A stretch of DNA of 64,000 bases from Epiperipatus broadwayi (lineage: Eukaryota; Onychophora; Udeonychophora; Euonychophora; Peripatidae). The DNA is taken from assembly GCA_028023455.1 (NCBI GenBank), contig JAQFVV010006335.1, positions 248,241 through 312,240 on the forward strand. Direction: 5' to 3'. Of the stretch, positions 52,908 to 64,000 are shown one piece after another. Numbering within the stretch: the stretch's first letter is position 1; each line of letters starts with the position of its first letter. Position numbers and translations under genes: made by a program. The notes below the pieces were generated by a model. The model was not told the DNA's origin and did not search any database. It saw only the letters and a list, made by a program, of their open reading frames with translations.

Positions 52908-53638
52908 GCATGGAGGTCTCTCCAGATTTAGTCCATATTCTACAATCAATAATCTCTCTTCCAACATTACTTCAGAAAATTTTCTTACATTATTCATTCA
53001 TAACTCATGATCAATTTTTAAATATTTTACAATCACTTAGAATCCAACTTAAAAATTTGAGTTTACCATCTATTACCATTTCTTATAAAAATATATCCAG
53101 ACCAACTCCATTTTACTCTTTTAATTTTTTCCATAATGTCAGTGATACATGTTTGTTCTCTTATTTTATTTTTGAATTCTTCTTAATATATTCATTTTCA
53201 AACTTTGAGTGTGTTAATGTTTTTGTATTACTCTATTAATAAGTGTCCAAGTCTCAGATCCCTAAGTAAGAACTTGTAAAATACATCTATAAAATATCTT
53301 CCTTTTTAAATACATAGGTATAATTGTTTTTAATATTACATTATTTTTACTAAAAGCATTCCATCCAAGTTTAATTTTAGTTATTCATTTCATCAATTAT
53401 GGTTTCATCTATATTAATAATGTAGCCAAAGTATTTGCAATTATTAATTTTTTTTTAAATTCACCATTATCAATAATTATTTCCTTTTTTTGAGTAAACA
53501 TATTGAACATTACTTTAGCCTTTTTAACGTTTATATTTAATCCTCCTTTTTTTATTTAATCTGCTAACGCTTAAAACATTTCCTAAATTTCTGAAGCAAT
53601 TTTTGAAAAATCAATAATATACAAAATTAACAAAGCGT
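52908..53638 (-). pseudogene. RTE LINE reverse transcriptase, C-terminal part
   Basis: The minus-strand translation gives FSKIASEI, GGLNINVKKAKVMFN (the G-L-x-x-N-x-x-K-T/A-x-x-M motif) and GWNAFSKN. It continues with IPMYLKRKIFYRCILQVLT, stop, GSETWTLINR (the Y-G-x-E-x-W-T/A box, near 53265-53236). The tail is KIREQTCITDIMEKIKRVKW, SWSGYIFIRNGNRW (the I-x-x-x-K-W-x-W-x-G-H-x-x-R-x-x-x-R-W segment). It ends near 52908 with a WKRDY...IWRDLH-like terminus. Two in-frame stops sit in the conserved regions. The plus-strand frame at 52910-53239 is antisense. Confidence 0.8.
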
Positions 53639-53641
53639 ATG

Positions 53642-54176
53642 CCACACTTGAATGAGAAGCTATAAAGATACACAGAAATTATTACACGCTAAGCGCTTTC
53701 GAGGTCTTTTGCCTCATATTCATAGCGGTACTGTGAGCTGCAGAATGAAAAAATAGGGCAAGGGAAACAAAACAGTATGCAAAGCATATGCAAATGAACT
53801 AGATAGTCCAATGTTTGGAGATGTCAAAGCAGGTATCTCTGATTTTCCGCTTGATGTCATTTTTCTCAATACAGACTATTTTAGGGCTGGAAGGTTCAAA
53901 CAAATGTCCTGTCTTCTTGGAATGCTCTAAAAATGTTGATGAATTATCATTGTTTTTCATGGCTCTATTATATGTATATCTGTGTTGTGCTGTCCTGTTG
54001 ATTATGTCTGCCTTGGTTTCTCCAAAATAAATGGCCCGGCAACCAGGTTGTGGGCAAGCTATGCTGTAAATGACATGGGGAGTCTGAGAAGGTGCAATTT
54101 TGTCCTTAGAGTTATTGATTAGACGATTAGTGCATGGGGGTGTATGAAAGCTAATTTTAAAATAACCTGGATTAAT
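53642..54176 (-). mobile_element. Second PLE family: GIY-YIG endonuclease end inserted in the LINE
   Basis: The minus frame 54176-53799 is open for 126 codons. It runs GYFKISFHTPPCTNRLINNS, then HVIYSIACPQPGC (GIY half with a CX4C pair), AIYFGETKADIINRTAQHR (YIG as YFG, then the conserved E-T and basic helix), STFLEHSKKTGHLFEP (the A/T-x-x-x-H-x-x-x-x-G-H segment) and NDIKRKIRDTCFD. It stops at TAG 53801-53799. The Cys pair is absent from the other PLE copies, so this is another family. A 3' tail follows to about 53642, including the hammerhead-like motif at 53683-53716. It has no disabling mutation over the readable part, so it is younger than the LINE it interrupts. It is 5'-truncated. Confidence 0.82.
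53683..53730 (-). other. Hammerhead-like fold in 3' region of the second PLE family
   Basis: The minus strand reads ATGAATA, then TGAGGCAAAAGACCTC (stem GAGG/CCTC), GAAA at 53700-53697, then GCGC, TTA, GCGT (a 4-bp stem III with one G-T pair), then GTA as a possible NUH cleavage triplet. The CUGANGA box has two changes. This is the only copy where a stem III candidate is visible. Confidence 0.45.
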
Positions 54177-54179
54177 CTA

Positions 54180-54860
54180 AATAACTAAATATATCTTCAT
54201 TTAATTTTACTTTCTTAGTTTTCTATTGATACTCAAAATATTTTTTGTAAAACAGCAGTAAAAAGGTTTTAAAGATGTGGAGTCCATTTATCATACATCC
54301 TTCTATTAATATATTATCTAATCTTGATGTTGAATATTGTTTAAAACATGAGATTCTTGGTTCTTTATCTTGATGATCCAATGCTTCAATAACTCAAGAA
54401 ATGTTAACATCAAATGCCTTTTCATAATCTACATCTTCAAAGAATTCATATTAAGGATCATTTATGTAACTTATTTCAACACATGGATGTTATCCAGTGT
54501 GCTAAAATCACTTTTAAATTGATTGTTTTAATTTTGAAGAGAAAAATCCAAAGTTTCTGAAGATGAGTGATAATTATCTTTGTAAGAGATTTGCAAATAT
54601 CTGATGGTTTTACATTTATCACCTTATTTAAATATTGATATAACTTCTGCATTTTCCACTGATACATTTTTATTATTTAAGTATTTGGTATAATAAAATG
54701 CCAATATATTTTTTTAATTCTTTACCTCATTCTTCTACACTATTAATTATTCTTCCATACTTCCTGAAAGCTTTTAGGTTTCCATAGATCTAATTGTATG
54801 GTTCACTTCTTTATTTAAAATACTGAGCAATTCATAAAAAATAAAAACTCCATGGGATAC
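54180..54860 (-). pseudogene. RTE LINE reverse transcriptase, fingers and palm
   Basis: The minus strand, across frameshifts, reads NVSVENAEVISIFK, stop, GDK (the W-x-x-x-x-V/I-x-x-x-x-K-K-G-D segment). It continues SLTKIIITHLQK, a LDFSLQN...SDFSTLDNIHVLK segment (family: R-x-x-x-S-T-x-D-H-I), EDVDYEKAFD (palm motif A, F-x-D-Y/F-x-K-A-F-D) near 54430, and GDTPHL, stop, NLFTAVLQKIF. The last matches R-Q-G-D-x-x-S-P-x-L-F-x-x-x-L-E. It ends at YLFSYLD, where LRFADD should follow but the PLE fragment is inserted. The catalytic FADD itself is not readable. Confidence 0.75.
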
Positions 54861-55593
54861 TTTGTTTTTTAGTTCTTTGTTAAACATTAATTTTTTCTAG
54901 AACTACTTTGAACATTTCATGATACTATATCACTTTTAAGTAATACTTTTGTTTATTTATTTTATTGCAGAAATACTTTTTCTTTAGATATTAAGATATT
55001 GTTATAGCCTTTTGAATGTTTTATATATTTCCATTCCAATTAACAGCTATATTTCTTATGTTGTTAACTTTTTTGTACCATTTTTATACAACTCCAAATG
55101 GCCATTTTTTAAAATAATTAATTTAATCTTTCTTTATATTCTTTATTTTCATCATACATTGTCTTGTTTCAATACACAATTAGATGGTATTATTTGTTTT
55201 TTGTGTATCAGCTTTTTTGCAGTTCTTAAAAAGTGTACAAAGTATTCAAAGTCAGTTAATATTTTAAAACATTTTGTATGTTTGAATTTGTGTTTTTGAA
55301 AATTAAGAATGTCGACAGATAATATCGTTTTTGTTAGTAATTTTTTGTCTCTGTAGATTTACTTTAACATACATCTCTTATTAAGTGATGATTAGTTACC
55401 ATATTCAATTTATTAAAACATTACAATTTAAAAATACACCCATTTTCTGATAGATGAAGTATAATACAATTTTACTTTATTTTTATTTGGATATTTTCAT
55501 ATCAATTTCTATTTAGCATTTTTCTCAAAGAAAGAATTCATAATATAATCCCCTCTACCTGAAAACTCCACAAGTCAATGTCCTCTTTTATTC

Positions 55594-56225
55594 ATCACAT
55601 AATCACCATTTTTTATGCTTACCCAAGCTGTTCACAAAGAGTCTAAATTCTCCATACAATAGTATCATTCAGTGCAAGCCAGAGTAATTAATGGATACAA
55701 GGTTTGTGGATAAAATCTCTATCTAATGCCTATTTATTTAATATCCCCAGACTAGTTTTTACTTGTGGCTATCATCAGTGAGAAGCCTTGAATTTGAGAG
55801 CATGACACCTAGACCTTAGGATCTAATGCAACCTACCAGCAGCCACCTTTTACCTTATTAGATAACTGTAAAGCTTTGAGTCCAACTATACAAGCTAATA
55901 CAACTATATAACTACATTAGCCTATACAAGCTAATTGGCTTGAATTAAAAATGATATTGTCTTTTCATTTTAGACTCAAAACTTTATAGTTAGCTAATAA
56001 GGTAAAACATGGTTTCTGGAGGATAACATTAGATAGTAAGAATTAGGTGCAGTGAGCTCAGTTCCAAGGCTAATCACTGATGAAAGCTGCAAGCTGGAAA
56101 CTAGTCTGAGAATATTGGATAAGTAGGCACTACATAAGGATTTTGTGCACAAGCCATCTTGCATCCATTGATTATTCTGGCTTGCACTGAGTGGCACTAC
56201 TGTATGGAGAGTTTATCCTCTCTTT
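55594..56225. repeat. Foldback repeat family copy inserted in the LINE
   Basis: The forward arm runs from ATCACATAATCACCATTTTT through AAATTCTCCATACAATAGTA and CCCCAGACTAGTTTTTACTT to the AACTGTAAAGCTTTGAGTC region. The inverted arm runs from ACTTTATAGTTAGCTAATAAG to CTGTATGGAGAGTTTATCC. It is close to full length, with about 260-bp arms around a centre of about 110 bp that has a CTATACAAGCTAAT duplication. Confidence 0.85.
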
Positions 56226-56227
56226 AT

Positions 56228-56530
56228 TTATCACCATAACAAAATTTATCTACAGCACTTTCAGCTTTCAATTGTTTACCAATTCTTGCAATAAAGTCTC
56301 CCATGATAACTTTAAAATGTTCTTCAGCCTGATCAAATACTGTTTTCACATCCATATAAAAATCCTCTACTTAAATATTACAATAATAACCCTTAATTTT
56401 CTGCATTTGGAGACCTTTCATTAATTTGAATAATTAATTTTGCCTTTGGACTGATAACTACTTTTAATATTTTTGCTTTTGTAGTAAAATATACACCCAT
56501 GTTTTATTCTAAAAGTGTCTCATTTAATAT
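56228..56530 (-). pseudogene. RTE LINE endonuclease domain
   Basis: The minus strand reads EDFYMDVKTVFDQAEEHFKV, then IMGDFIARIGKQ and AESAVDKFCYGDK. These match the RTE endonuclease segment F-Y-x-x-L-x-x-x-x-x-x-x-x-x-x-x-x-x-x-x-x-G-D-F-N-A-x-x-G, which holds catalytic Asp and Asn; the Asn is Ile here (GDFIA). Upstream, KLRVIIVIFK corresponds to the R-I-x-x-x-Y-A-P strand. APE-type endonuclease nicks target DNA to prime reverse transcription. The change of the catalytic Asn and the stops show it is inactive. Confidence 0.78.
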
Positions 56531-56560
56531 TACACATTCATATAATCTTCATTCACTTGA

Positions 56561-57445
56561 AAGTGTTCTGCAAATATAAGTATATAAAAAATATCATCAA
56601 CAAGTGGAAGTCTGGGTTTAAAATCATGAAAATTTTAACACACTCTTTTTTTGGCCATGAACTGCTCTGGGCATAAGATCTATAATTTAGTTTTGTCTTC
56701 CATGATTGTAAATAAATATATTACAAAACTTTATTCACACACTTACACATTTCCTTTGAGAATTATCAGGCAACACAAAATGATAATAATATATCTAACT
56801 CGAAGGGAAAAGCCAATAAACTTCAACACTGGCTGTTGCATCTTGATGAGCAACACATCCATGTTAATTTACTTATATGAATATTAATATAGTAGTAACA
56901 TCTATAATGTGGATATTGGGAAAATTTTCTGCTTGATTTCTTTCAAACTTCAAAAAGGAATCTTTCAGTTAACTGCAATTTCCTATGCAGTCCAAAATTT
57001 TAAATAAATTCTTGCATTTCTAAACAAATGTCATTATCATATCATTTAATAATTAATAAAAAATTAAAAATTTGGCTTATTCTTGAGAATTTTATGAAAT
57101 AAAAAGTTTTAGGAATTAAAGATGATGATTTTTGGTATCTAAATGTGAAAGATTGAGTAGCATGTTCCTCATCAATCTCACTACATAGCATTTGGACATT
57201 AAAGTCTATTATAAAGAACTAACTATTATTTTATTTTTTTAACAGTAACATTTTTATTTCATATTTATGTTAATTTCTTATTGTCCATCATAAATTACTA
57301 TTCTTATTTTGTACGACAATTACTAAATTTATATCATCATCTAATGATTTTGATAGTATTATGTTATTATTATTATTTAATTTGATGTAATAGTTTATAT
57401 AGTATACATATAATTTCTAACTATGATTACAATAGCATTAATAGA
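56561..57445. other. AT-rich DNA, no gene recognised
   Basis: It may include the 5' end of the RTE LINE, but no start region could be read. Confidence 0.45.
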
Positions 57446-57446
57446 T

Positions 57447-57648
57447 GTTGAGTTAAACCACTAAACATCACATGATCACCATTTTCTATGCTTACAGAAG
57501 TTGTTTACACAGAGGCAAAATTCTCCATAGAGTAATGCCATTCAGTGTAAGCCAAGATAATCAAAAATCTTCCTGCATCCATTGATTACTCTGGATTGCA
57601 CTGAGTAACACTGGTTGAATGGAGAGTTTTTTCTTTGTGTAAGATGTT
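57447..57648. repeat. Foldback repeat family, short copy
   Basis: AACATCACATGATCACCATT, then AGGCAAAATTCTCCATAGAG is mirrored by TGCATCCATTGATTACTCTG, GAATGGAGAGTTTTTTCTT. The centre is deleted, as in the copy at 51665. A SINE follows directly. Confidence 0.8.
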
Positions 57649-57660
57649 AAGTTGCTAAAT

Positions 57661-57760
57661 GCCGGTGGTTGAGAGGTCAGCACAGCCGCCTTATAAGCAG
57701 TTGACCTGGGTTAGCGGGTTCGCTTCCTGGCCGATGCTATGACACATGAAAAAATGTATT
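57661..57760 (+). repeat. tRNA-derived SINE head
   Basis: A box TGGTTGAGAGG is at 57666-57676 and B box GGTTCGCTTCC at 57717-57727 (one change from GGTTCGANTCC), 40 bp apart as in a tRNA. It matches the unit at 46902-46990 through GATGCTATGACAC. No perfect acceptor stem is seen, so it is a SINE rather than a functional tRNA gene. Confidence 0.72.
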
Positions 57761-59039
57761 TTACAGACTACTTTTTAAATATAAAAATTGTTCCTATTAT
57801 TAATGATTTAACTTGAATAGAAATAATATATTTGTTTTTGGCTCAACTATCCAATTAATGTTCAGAATTGAAAGTTTTATTGATAAACAATAGTTTAATG
57901 TAATTTATGGAGAAATTAAGCTTTACGAGTTTATAAAAGTAAATATTAACTTGTAAAACTAGAGTAAATCAATTATTAAATGAAATAAGTGATTACCTGC
58001 CAAAAGTACCTCCAATATACTATTGTTTTTATAACAAAATTATTCATTGTAAATTTGGATTTATATTATTTTATTAAATTTAAAAGATGCAACTTTTATA
58101 ATTAATTTTTTAAAAGTATTTTTTAAACCTCGACTTTATTTTTATCTTTGTGGTTGTACTTTTATTATAATGTCAATAACATTTTCTTTATTATTTTATC
58201 AAACATAGTCTCTATCTTATCAGAACTTCAGTTTTATTAGAATGATGGCTAATGTACTGAAAACATGAATTCTAATCTTATTTCTGCAATAAAATGATAT
58301 TTAAGATCTTGCAAAATAAATTCCCTCTTCTTTGGTTAACCATCTTTTATGATTGTTATTTAAAAAAATAAACATTTCTTTGTATTAACTTATTTACTGC
58401 AATTATATTTTCTACTTTTTTATACTGGATAAATATGTCTTTTAAAAAATATATCACATAGATTTTTTAAAATTTAGTTTAAATATTATATAAATTTTAT
58501 AATATCTATTTTAAAATATATATCTTATACATTTTGTAATAACTATGTTAAATATTGCAGCTACTCTATTATATTTTAATGATTTTTTGACTTAAATGAT
58601 TTATAAATTCTAATAATTATAATGATTTCATAAATATATTATACACTTAATTATTCTATGAAAAAATTTGTATTTCATAAATGAAGTTGATCTACTGAGA
58701 TGTGATTACATTATTCAAGATTTTGGATAAAAGCATGTCTTTATATCTTTTTTTTTTTTTACATTTATTTAAAATAGATAATATGTTATTTAATACTTTT
58801 CTGTACTCTAATTTCTTTTTAGAGCTTTACTTTTCTTTTTTTTTCTGCCTTGTTTAACTATAAAAATGTATTATTTCTTTATAAAATATTAATTTTTAAA
58901 AAAAGATTGAATAATACAATATTATTTTATTATATGTAATTTTTTTGAAACTTTATTTTGCTTATTTATTAATTATTTTTATTAAAAGTAACATTAATAA
59001 ATAGAAATTTAGTCTTGTAAAAAGAATAGACACACCCAC

Positions 59040-59084
<45 letters not shown>

Positions 59085-60220
59085 AGAAATGATGATGCTG
59101 GGAAAATGATCTCTATAATCTGAATAAAACATAGACCTGATCGCCATTTTGTGATGGAGTATTAGTAAAAGTATATCAGATAATATAGAATTTTATTATG
59201 TTTTAGAATTGAAACATCATTCATAATAATATAAATTTAACCTAAATGTGAAATGTCATTTTATAAAATCCCCAAAGTTAATTTAGCATTTGTAAAAATT
59301 GCCACTTGTACATGATCATCATCCGATAGCATTGGGTAGCTACTTTGTCACAATAATAATGGATTTTCTATACCACTATCTCTCTATATTTGTTCAATCA
59401 ACATTTATCATAAAAAAATGATCTATATATTTTTTAAACAACCACCTATTTCTGACACTATATGGAAATAAAAGATCATAAAGAAATGCCTTAAAGATTT
59501 ATATTATTCATAACAGAGCAAAACATGCATCAATAAATAGTAACTCTGTTAGAACCTGTGTAAATTTATCTAGCTCAGTTATTGGTTATCCTAGGCAATA
59601 AGAATATTTCTAATACCTAATTATTTAGATTGCTTATCACACTAAAGTACAATACTCATGAAAATCTTTATTAAAAACTAATTTATTCTGTTAGTATTTA
59701 AACCAAAAGAAAACAAGAGAGATTACTGTTTCAGACACCAACAAATCTATTCACTACTGCAAAGTAAACTGCAATAAGCAATAAAATTGTACATCATTGT
59801 CCTACACAATGATATATGATTAAGATATCTATTTTATTTATTATTGGATAGACCAAATTAAAATATACAAGTAACTAAGTTCTGATATACTTTACTAATC
59901 TCAGATTATTTATAGTAATCCAAAGTTACTTTAACATTCAGTGACATTCTATTTAAATCAACTAGTTTCAAAATAATTATAATAACATATATAGGCCATG
60001 TGACATGTGACAAATTTTTACTAATATTATATTTTTGCTATTAGGGATTTGTCTATATTAAATTACTAAGCCTACTAATATATGGGATCACTGAATTTAG
60101 TTCAGGACCTTATAGTTTTTTTTAGTTAAAGAGCTATATTTGAAGACATGTAGGTATCTAAAGATATATATCTTTTTTTTGATATTTAAGAATTAGAAAA
60201 ATGCTTGGCTTGAGTTAGTA
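57761..60220. other. AT-rich DNA with one microsatellite, no gene recognised
   Basis: No coding sequence is supported. A segment at about 59985-60030 (CATGTGACATGTGACAAATTTTTACTAATAT) is duplicated at about 60415-60455, bracketing a foldback fragment. Confidence 0.5.
59042..59082. repeat. (TA)n microsatellite
   Basis: About 41 bp of TA repeat; the minus frame over it is an artefact. Confidence 0.95.
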
Positions 60221-60225
60221 TTTTG

Positions 60226-60310
60226 AATCTAATGTCCTAGCTCCTCACTGAAGAGAGCTATAGCTTGAAACCAGTCTGGGGATGGGGATCATCATAGATA
60301 AATGCTTCAG
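60226..60310. repeat. Foldback repeat family, fragment
   Basis: GAATCTAATGTCCTAGCTCCTCACTGA, then CTTGAAACCAGTCTGGGGATG matches the inner part of the inverted arm. Termini are missing. Confidence 0.65.
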
Positions 60311-60467
60311 GTACTTTCTCTTGTAGCATTTATCAATAAAAATAAATAAATAAGCTTGTTTAGAGCTATTAGCAGACTCTTAAAATATTACATATTGGTA
60401 ATGCAAGCTATAAAGGTCATGTGACTTGTGACTAATTTTTACTAATATAATAACTTATTGAAAATGC

Positions 60468-61405
60468 TTTAAACCAACACAATATTTATAATGACCACCA
60501 CTTCCTATGCCTGTGTATAACTGTTTTAAAACAGGAAAAACTCACTGTACATATTGCCACACATAGCAAGCTACAGTAATCAATGGATGCCAGAAAGCTT
60601 GTCATAAAATACCCATCTTGTGCCTACACATCCAATATCCCCAGACTATTTTCTGGCTTGTGGCCATCATCAGGGAGGAGCCTTGAATCCTAGAGCACTG
60701 TACCTAGATCTTAGGATCTAATGCTACTCTCCAGCAGCCAACTTTTATCTCCATTTAACTACAAAATTATGAGACTTAAATTGAAAACACCTTAATGTTT
60801 TCAATTCAAGGCAACAAGCCAGAATCTAGTCTGGGGATATTGGATGAGCAGGCACTAGATGGGGATTTTATGCACAAGCCTTCTGGCATCCATTGATTAC
60901 TATTGCTTCCTGTATGTTGCAATATGTATAGTGAGTTTTGCCTATTTTAAAACAGTAATACACAAGCATAAGAAGTGGTGGTCATGTGATGTTTATTGGC
61001 TTAAAACCAATCCTGCCTAATAGGATAGTGCTGGCTATGATTATTAAAGAACCAAAGACACCAAAATGTATGGGTACTGAACTGAGTTCGGACCCATATG
61101 TCTATATAAGCTAATGAGCTTGGATTGAAAACATTAAGGTGTTTGCAATTTAAAATTCATAGTTTTGTATTTAAATGGAGATAAAAGGTGGCTGCTGGAG
61201 AGTTGCATTAGATCCTAAGATCTAGGTGCAGTGCTCTTAGATCCAAGCCTCCTCAGTGATGAAGACCACAAGCCAGAAACTCATCTGGGGATATTGGATG
61301 AGTAGGGACTAGATGGGAATTTTATGCACAAGCCTTCTGGTATCCATTGATTACTCTAGCTTGCTGTGTGTGGCAATACGTATAGTGAGTTTTGCCTGTT
61401 TTAAT
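60468..61405. repeat. Foldback repeat family, composite copy
   Basis: A forward arm (about 60530-60790: ACTCACTGTACATATTGCCA, ATCAATGGATGCCAGAAAGC, ACCTAGATCTTAGGATCTAA) is followed by a partial inverted arm (60790-60960). The roughly 200-bp linker also seen at 7643-7850 comes next, in reverse orientation (CCAATCCTGCCTAATAGGATAG, GACACCAAAATGTATGGGTA). A second, complete inverted arm (61165-61405) ends in GAGTTTTGCCTGTTTTAATA. Arms here are the best conserved in the window. Confidence 0.87.
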
Positions 61406-62230
61406 ATTTATAATGTTTAATTAAAATAAATCTTTATTTAGTTTTGTATTTATTTTAATAAAATGTTATATATAATACAAATATTTTATTCATACCTTAC
61501 ATTAGATGATATGCAATTATTGCTTAAGTTATATTTTAAAATGAAATACTTTACAATAATTTTTTATCAATAAATCTATTAGATAATTTCACATTTTACT
61601 GTATCCAATCCCATTACATATGAAATATACTGTAGATTTCTATTGGATATTTACTGACTTACAATCATTGATATTATTTATCTACTTAAATCTCCAATCA
61701 ATTGTTTATAAAAATGGATTTTATAATAATTACACTATATATGATGATAATTGGCAGTTATCCAAGCCAAAAATAATATTAAGTTATACTAGTAATAAAA
61801 TTTATGATCCCCATTTTAAAAAAAAAATTAAAAGTAATTAAGAAAAATCATTATGACTAATGACAGAACAAAATCTATTAAATTTTTGTAATCGGACAAG
61901 ATAAGCAAATAAATAATCAATTCTGAACTAATGAAATTCTGTCTACCAGTAATATTGATTTAGATAAGTAAACAAATAATTGTAATATAGTAACAAATAT
62001 ATATATCTAATCGGATTTAACAATGATGTATAAAAATATACATATGTCTAATTCTATTTCACTTACTAAGATTGGTTTGATCTGGGATCAAACTTTAGAT
62101 ACCAAAATTATCTTGCACATTCAAAAGAAATAATCAGACAGATTTACTTAATTTTAAATCAACTCTAAATTTATTAGTTTATAATAAAATTTATAATAGT
62201 AATATTTTATTTTGCTGTAATATCCTGTAA
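61406..62230. other. AT-rich DNA, no gene recognised
   Basis: No supported feature; the 73-aa frame at 61620-61841 has no recognised domain. Confidence 0.5.
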
Positions 62231-62235
62231 GTACA

Positions 62236-62408
62236 ATTTACCCAAACCACTTCAGACCCTTTTTAGCCAAACTCTTTATTTGTACATATATACATACACC
62301 TACCTTTCGACTGAAGAAGACTGCAAAATAGTTGAAATGTAGATGTATGTATATATGTACAAATAAAGTGTTTTGCTAAAAATTGTTCAATGTGGTTTGG
62401 ATAAATTA
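62236..62408. repeat. Hairpin element with a hammerhead-like loop
   Basis: Arms of about 68 bp: ATTTACCCAAACCACTTCAG through TTTGTACATATATACATACA on the left, and TGTATGTATATATGTACAAA through ATGTGGTTTGGATAAAT on the right. The loop holds CTGAAGA (62311-62317), stem GACT/AGTT and GAAA (62334-62337). No coding capacity. The minus frame 62263-62520 is incidental. Confidence 0.85.
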
Positions 62409-63290
62409 TAATCCTAGGTTTCATTAATATATAAGTAATTGATCGTCTACTACTGTATATAATCAATAAAACTTTTAATAAAATATGTATATAAAACTCC
62501 AAAAATATATTGCATGACAATACTATATAAAACTGAAGGAGAGATTTTAAATATCTTCCTGAGACTTTAAATAGAATATAAAATGATAAAAAATGTGATC
62601 AAATAAAATTGATCTCTATTTATTCATTACTGTAATTTCTAAATGAATAGATTAACCTAAAACCCACTGTATTCAAATCCTCTATCTGAATATCCCGGAG
62701 TTAAATCTTAAAAAAAAATTAAACACTTGAAAACATGCAAATTAACCTGTATTATCAGCAAGAGTTTAATTAATAGAAACAAAAATGAATCTTTCTGACC
62801 TTTTTATCACGTGAATTTTTTTTTATTCACTAGTCCATCATACATCCTGGGTTCTTTGTTTTTGATCTTAATGTTTAGAGACAATATGCCTTTAAGTAGA
62901 GAAGACAAGCATGAATGATAACTATAGCGGATTTGAATTCAATTTACTTTTACATTTAAATTTTGATATTTTCTTTTGAGCATATAAATGTATCTAAACT
63001 TTTAAAGCAATAGGTACTTATTTGATGCAAAATCACATATCACTGGCTTTATGTTCCTTCTTCATTGGTTATCATGTATAAAAATAATTTTTTCATTGAC
63101 AAAAGTTTCAGCTATATCCAAGTAAATAATAAGTGCTAACTTTTTCTTTCCAGATTAAGAAAGTGAAATTTAGATTGCTTAATATTACACATAAGATAAA
63201 TTATATAATCTTGTGATCACAAATAAGGAGATGGAATTCTAGATTTTGACAATGGAATATTTTTTTATAGCCAACTTTCATATTTTGATG
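62409..63290. other. AT-rich DNA, no gene recognised
   Basis: No supported feature. Confidence 0.5.
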
Positions 63291-63295
63291 ATGTT

Positions 63296-64000
<705 letters not shown>

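Larger units (their letters stand above)
52908..56560 (-). mobile_element. RTE-clade LINE, degenerate, with two nested insertions
   Basis: On the minus strand the order is endonuclease (56530-56228), a foldback insertion (56225-55594), a poorly readable linker (55590-54900), fingers and palm of the reverse transcriptase (54860-54180), a PLE endonuclease insertion (54176-53642), and the rest of the reverse transcriptase plus C-terminal domain (53638-52908). RTE LINEs encode an apurinic-type endonuclease followed by a reverse transcriptase and mobilise by target-primed reverse transcription. Many stops and frameshifts show an old copy. The 5' limit is uncertain. Confidence 0.78.

Noticed and set aside
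53815-54030. 71-aa plus-strand frame
   Set aside because: Antisense of the GIY-YIG endonuclease on the minus strand, which carries the conserved motifs.
57661-57745. Functional tRNA gene
   Set aside because: Boxes A and B are present, but no perfect acceptor stem is seen and a second dispersed copy exists, so SINE is the better reading.

Overview
The window looks like nuclear DNA of an invertebrate animal with a very AT-rich genome. The reasons are spliceosomal-type 3' splice sites, AATAAA signals, long (TA)n tracts, tRNA-derived short repeats and a typically metazoan set of transposon relics: Penelope-like elements (PLE), an RTE-clade LINE, a Merlin DNA transposon and a Ty3/gypsy-type integrase. 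I cannot assign a phylum. There is no bacterial gene organisation; almost every long open frame is an antisense shadow, a microsatellite translation or a transposon remnant.

Layout. 1-3500: AT-rich, no gene recognised; 3501-4000 is an assembly gap. 4001-10144: a PLE cluster. A minus copy fragment runs into the gap and abuts a plus-strand endonuclease fragment head to head at 4560. A nearly full-length minus copy (7370 to 5010) and a plus copy (8515 to 10036) diverge from a foldback repeat (7398-8262). 13230-14110: a degenerate Merlin transposase whose first two catalytic Asp are readable. 14390-14990: tandem repeats. 16270-17654: a foldback copy followed by an intact 330-aa integrase frame. 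17655-29200: mostly intron-like or intergenic AT-rich DNA with microsatellites and one LINE remnant (27140-27312). 29205-29990 and 36480-37340: an unnamed moderately repeated family. 35590-36343: two 5'-truncated PLE endonuclease ends forming a large palindrome. 38805-39055 (+) and 39721-39942 (-): probable last coding exons of two convergent host genes, the best candidates for real host protein-coding sequence. 42618-42745: a PLE-end hairpin. 43568-44440: an LTR-like unit in tandem and inverted copies. 52908-56560 (-): an old RTE LINE with its endonuclease and reverse transcriptase domains, broken by a second PLE family's GIY-YIG endonuclease fragment (53642-54176) and by a foldback element (55594-56225). 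57450-61405: more foldback copies and a tRNA-like SINE.

The most interesting signals are small hammerhead-ribozyme-like cores (CTGANGA, a stem, then GAAA) just downstream of PLE endonuclease ends in several independent copies, plus two isolated ones. They fit the established observation that PLE terminal regions can carry hammerhead ribozymes. Also notable are the unnamed foldback family, the lone intact integrase, and the nested LINE/PLE/foldback insertion. All homology calls were made by reading translations by eye; no search was run.
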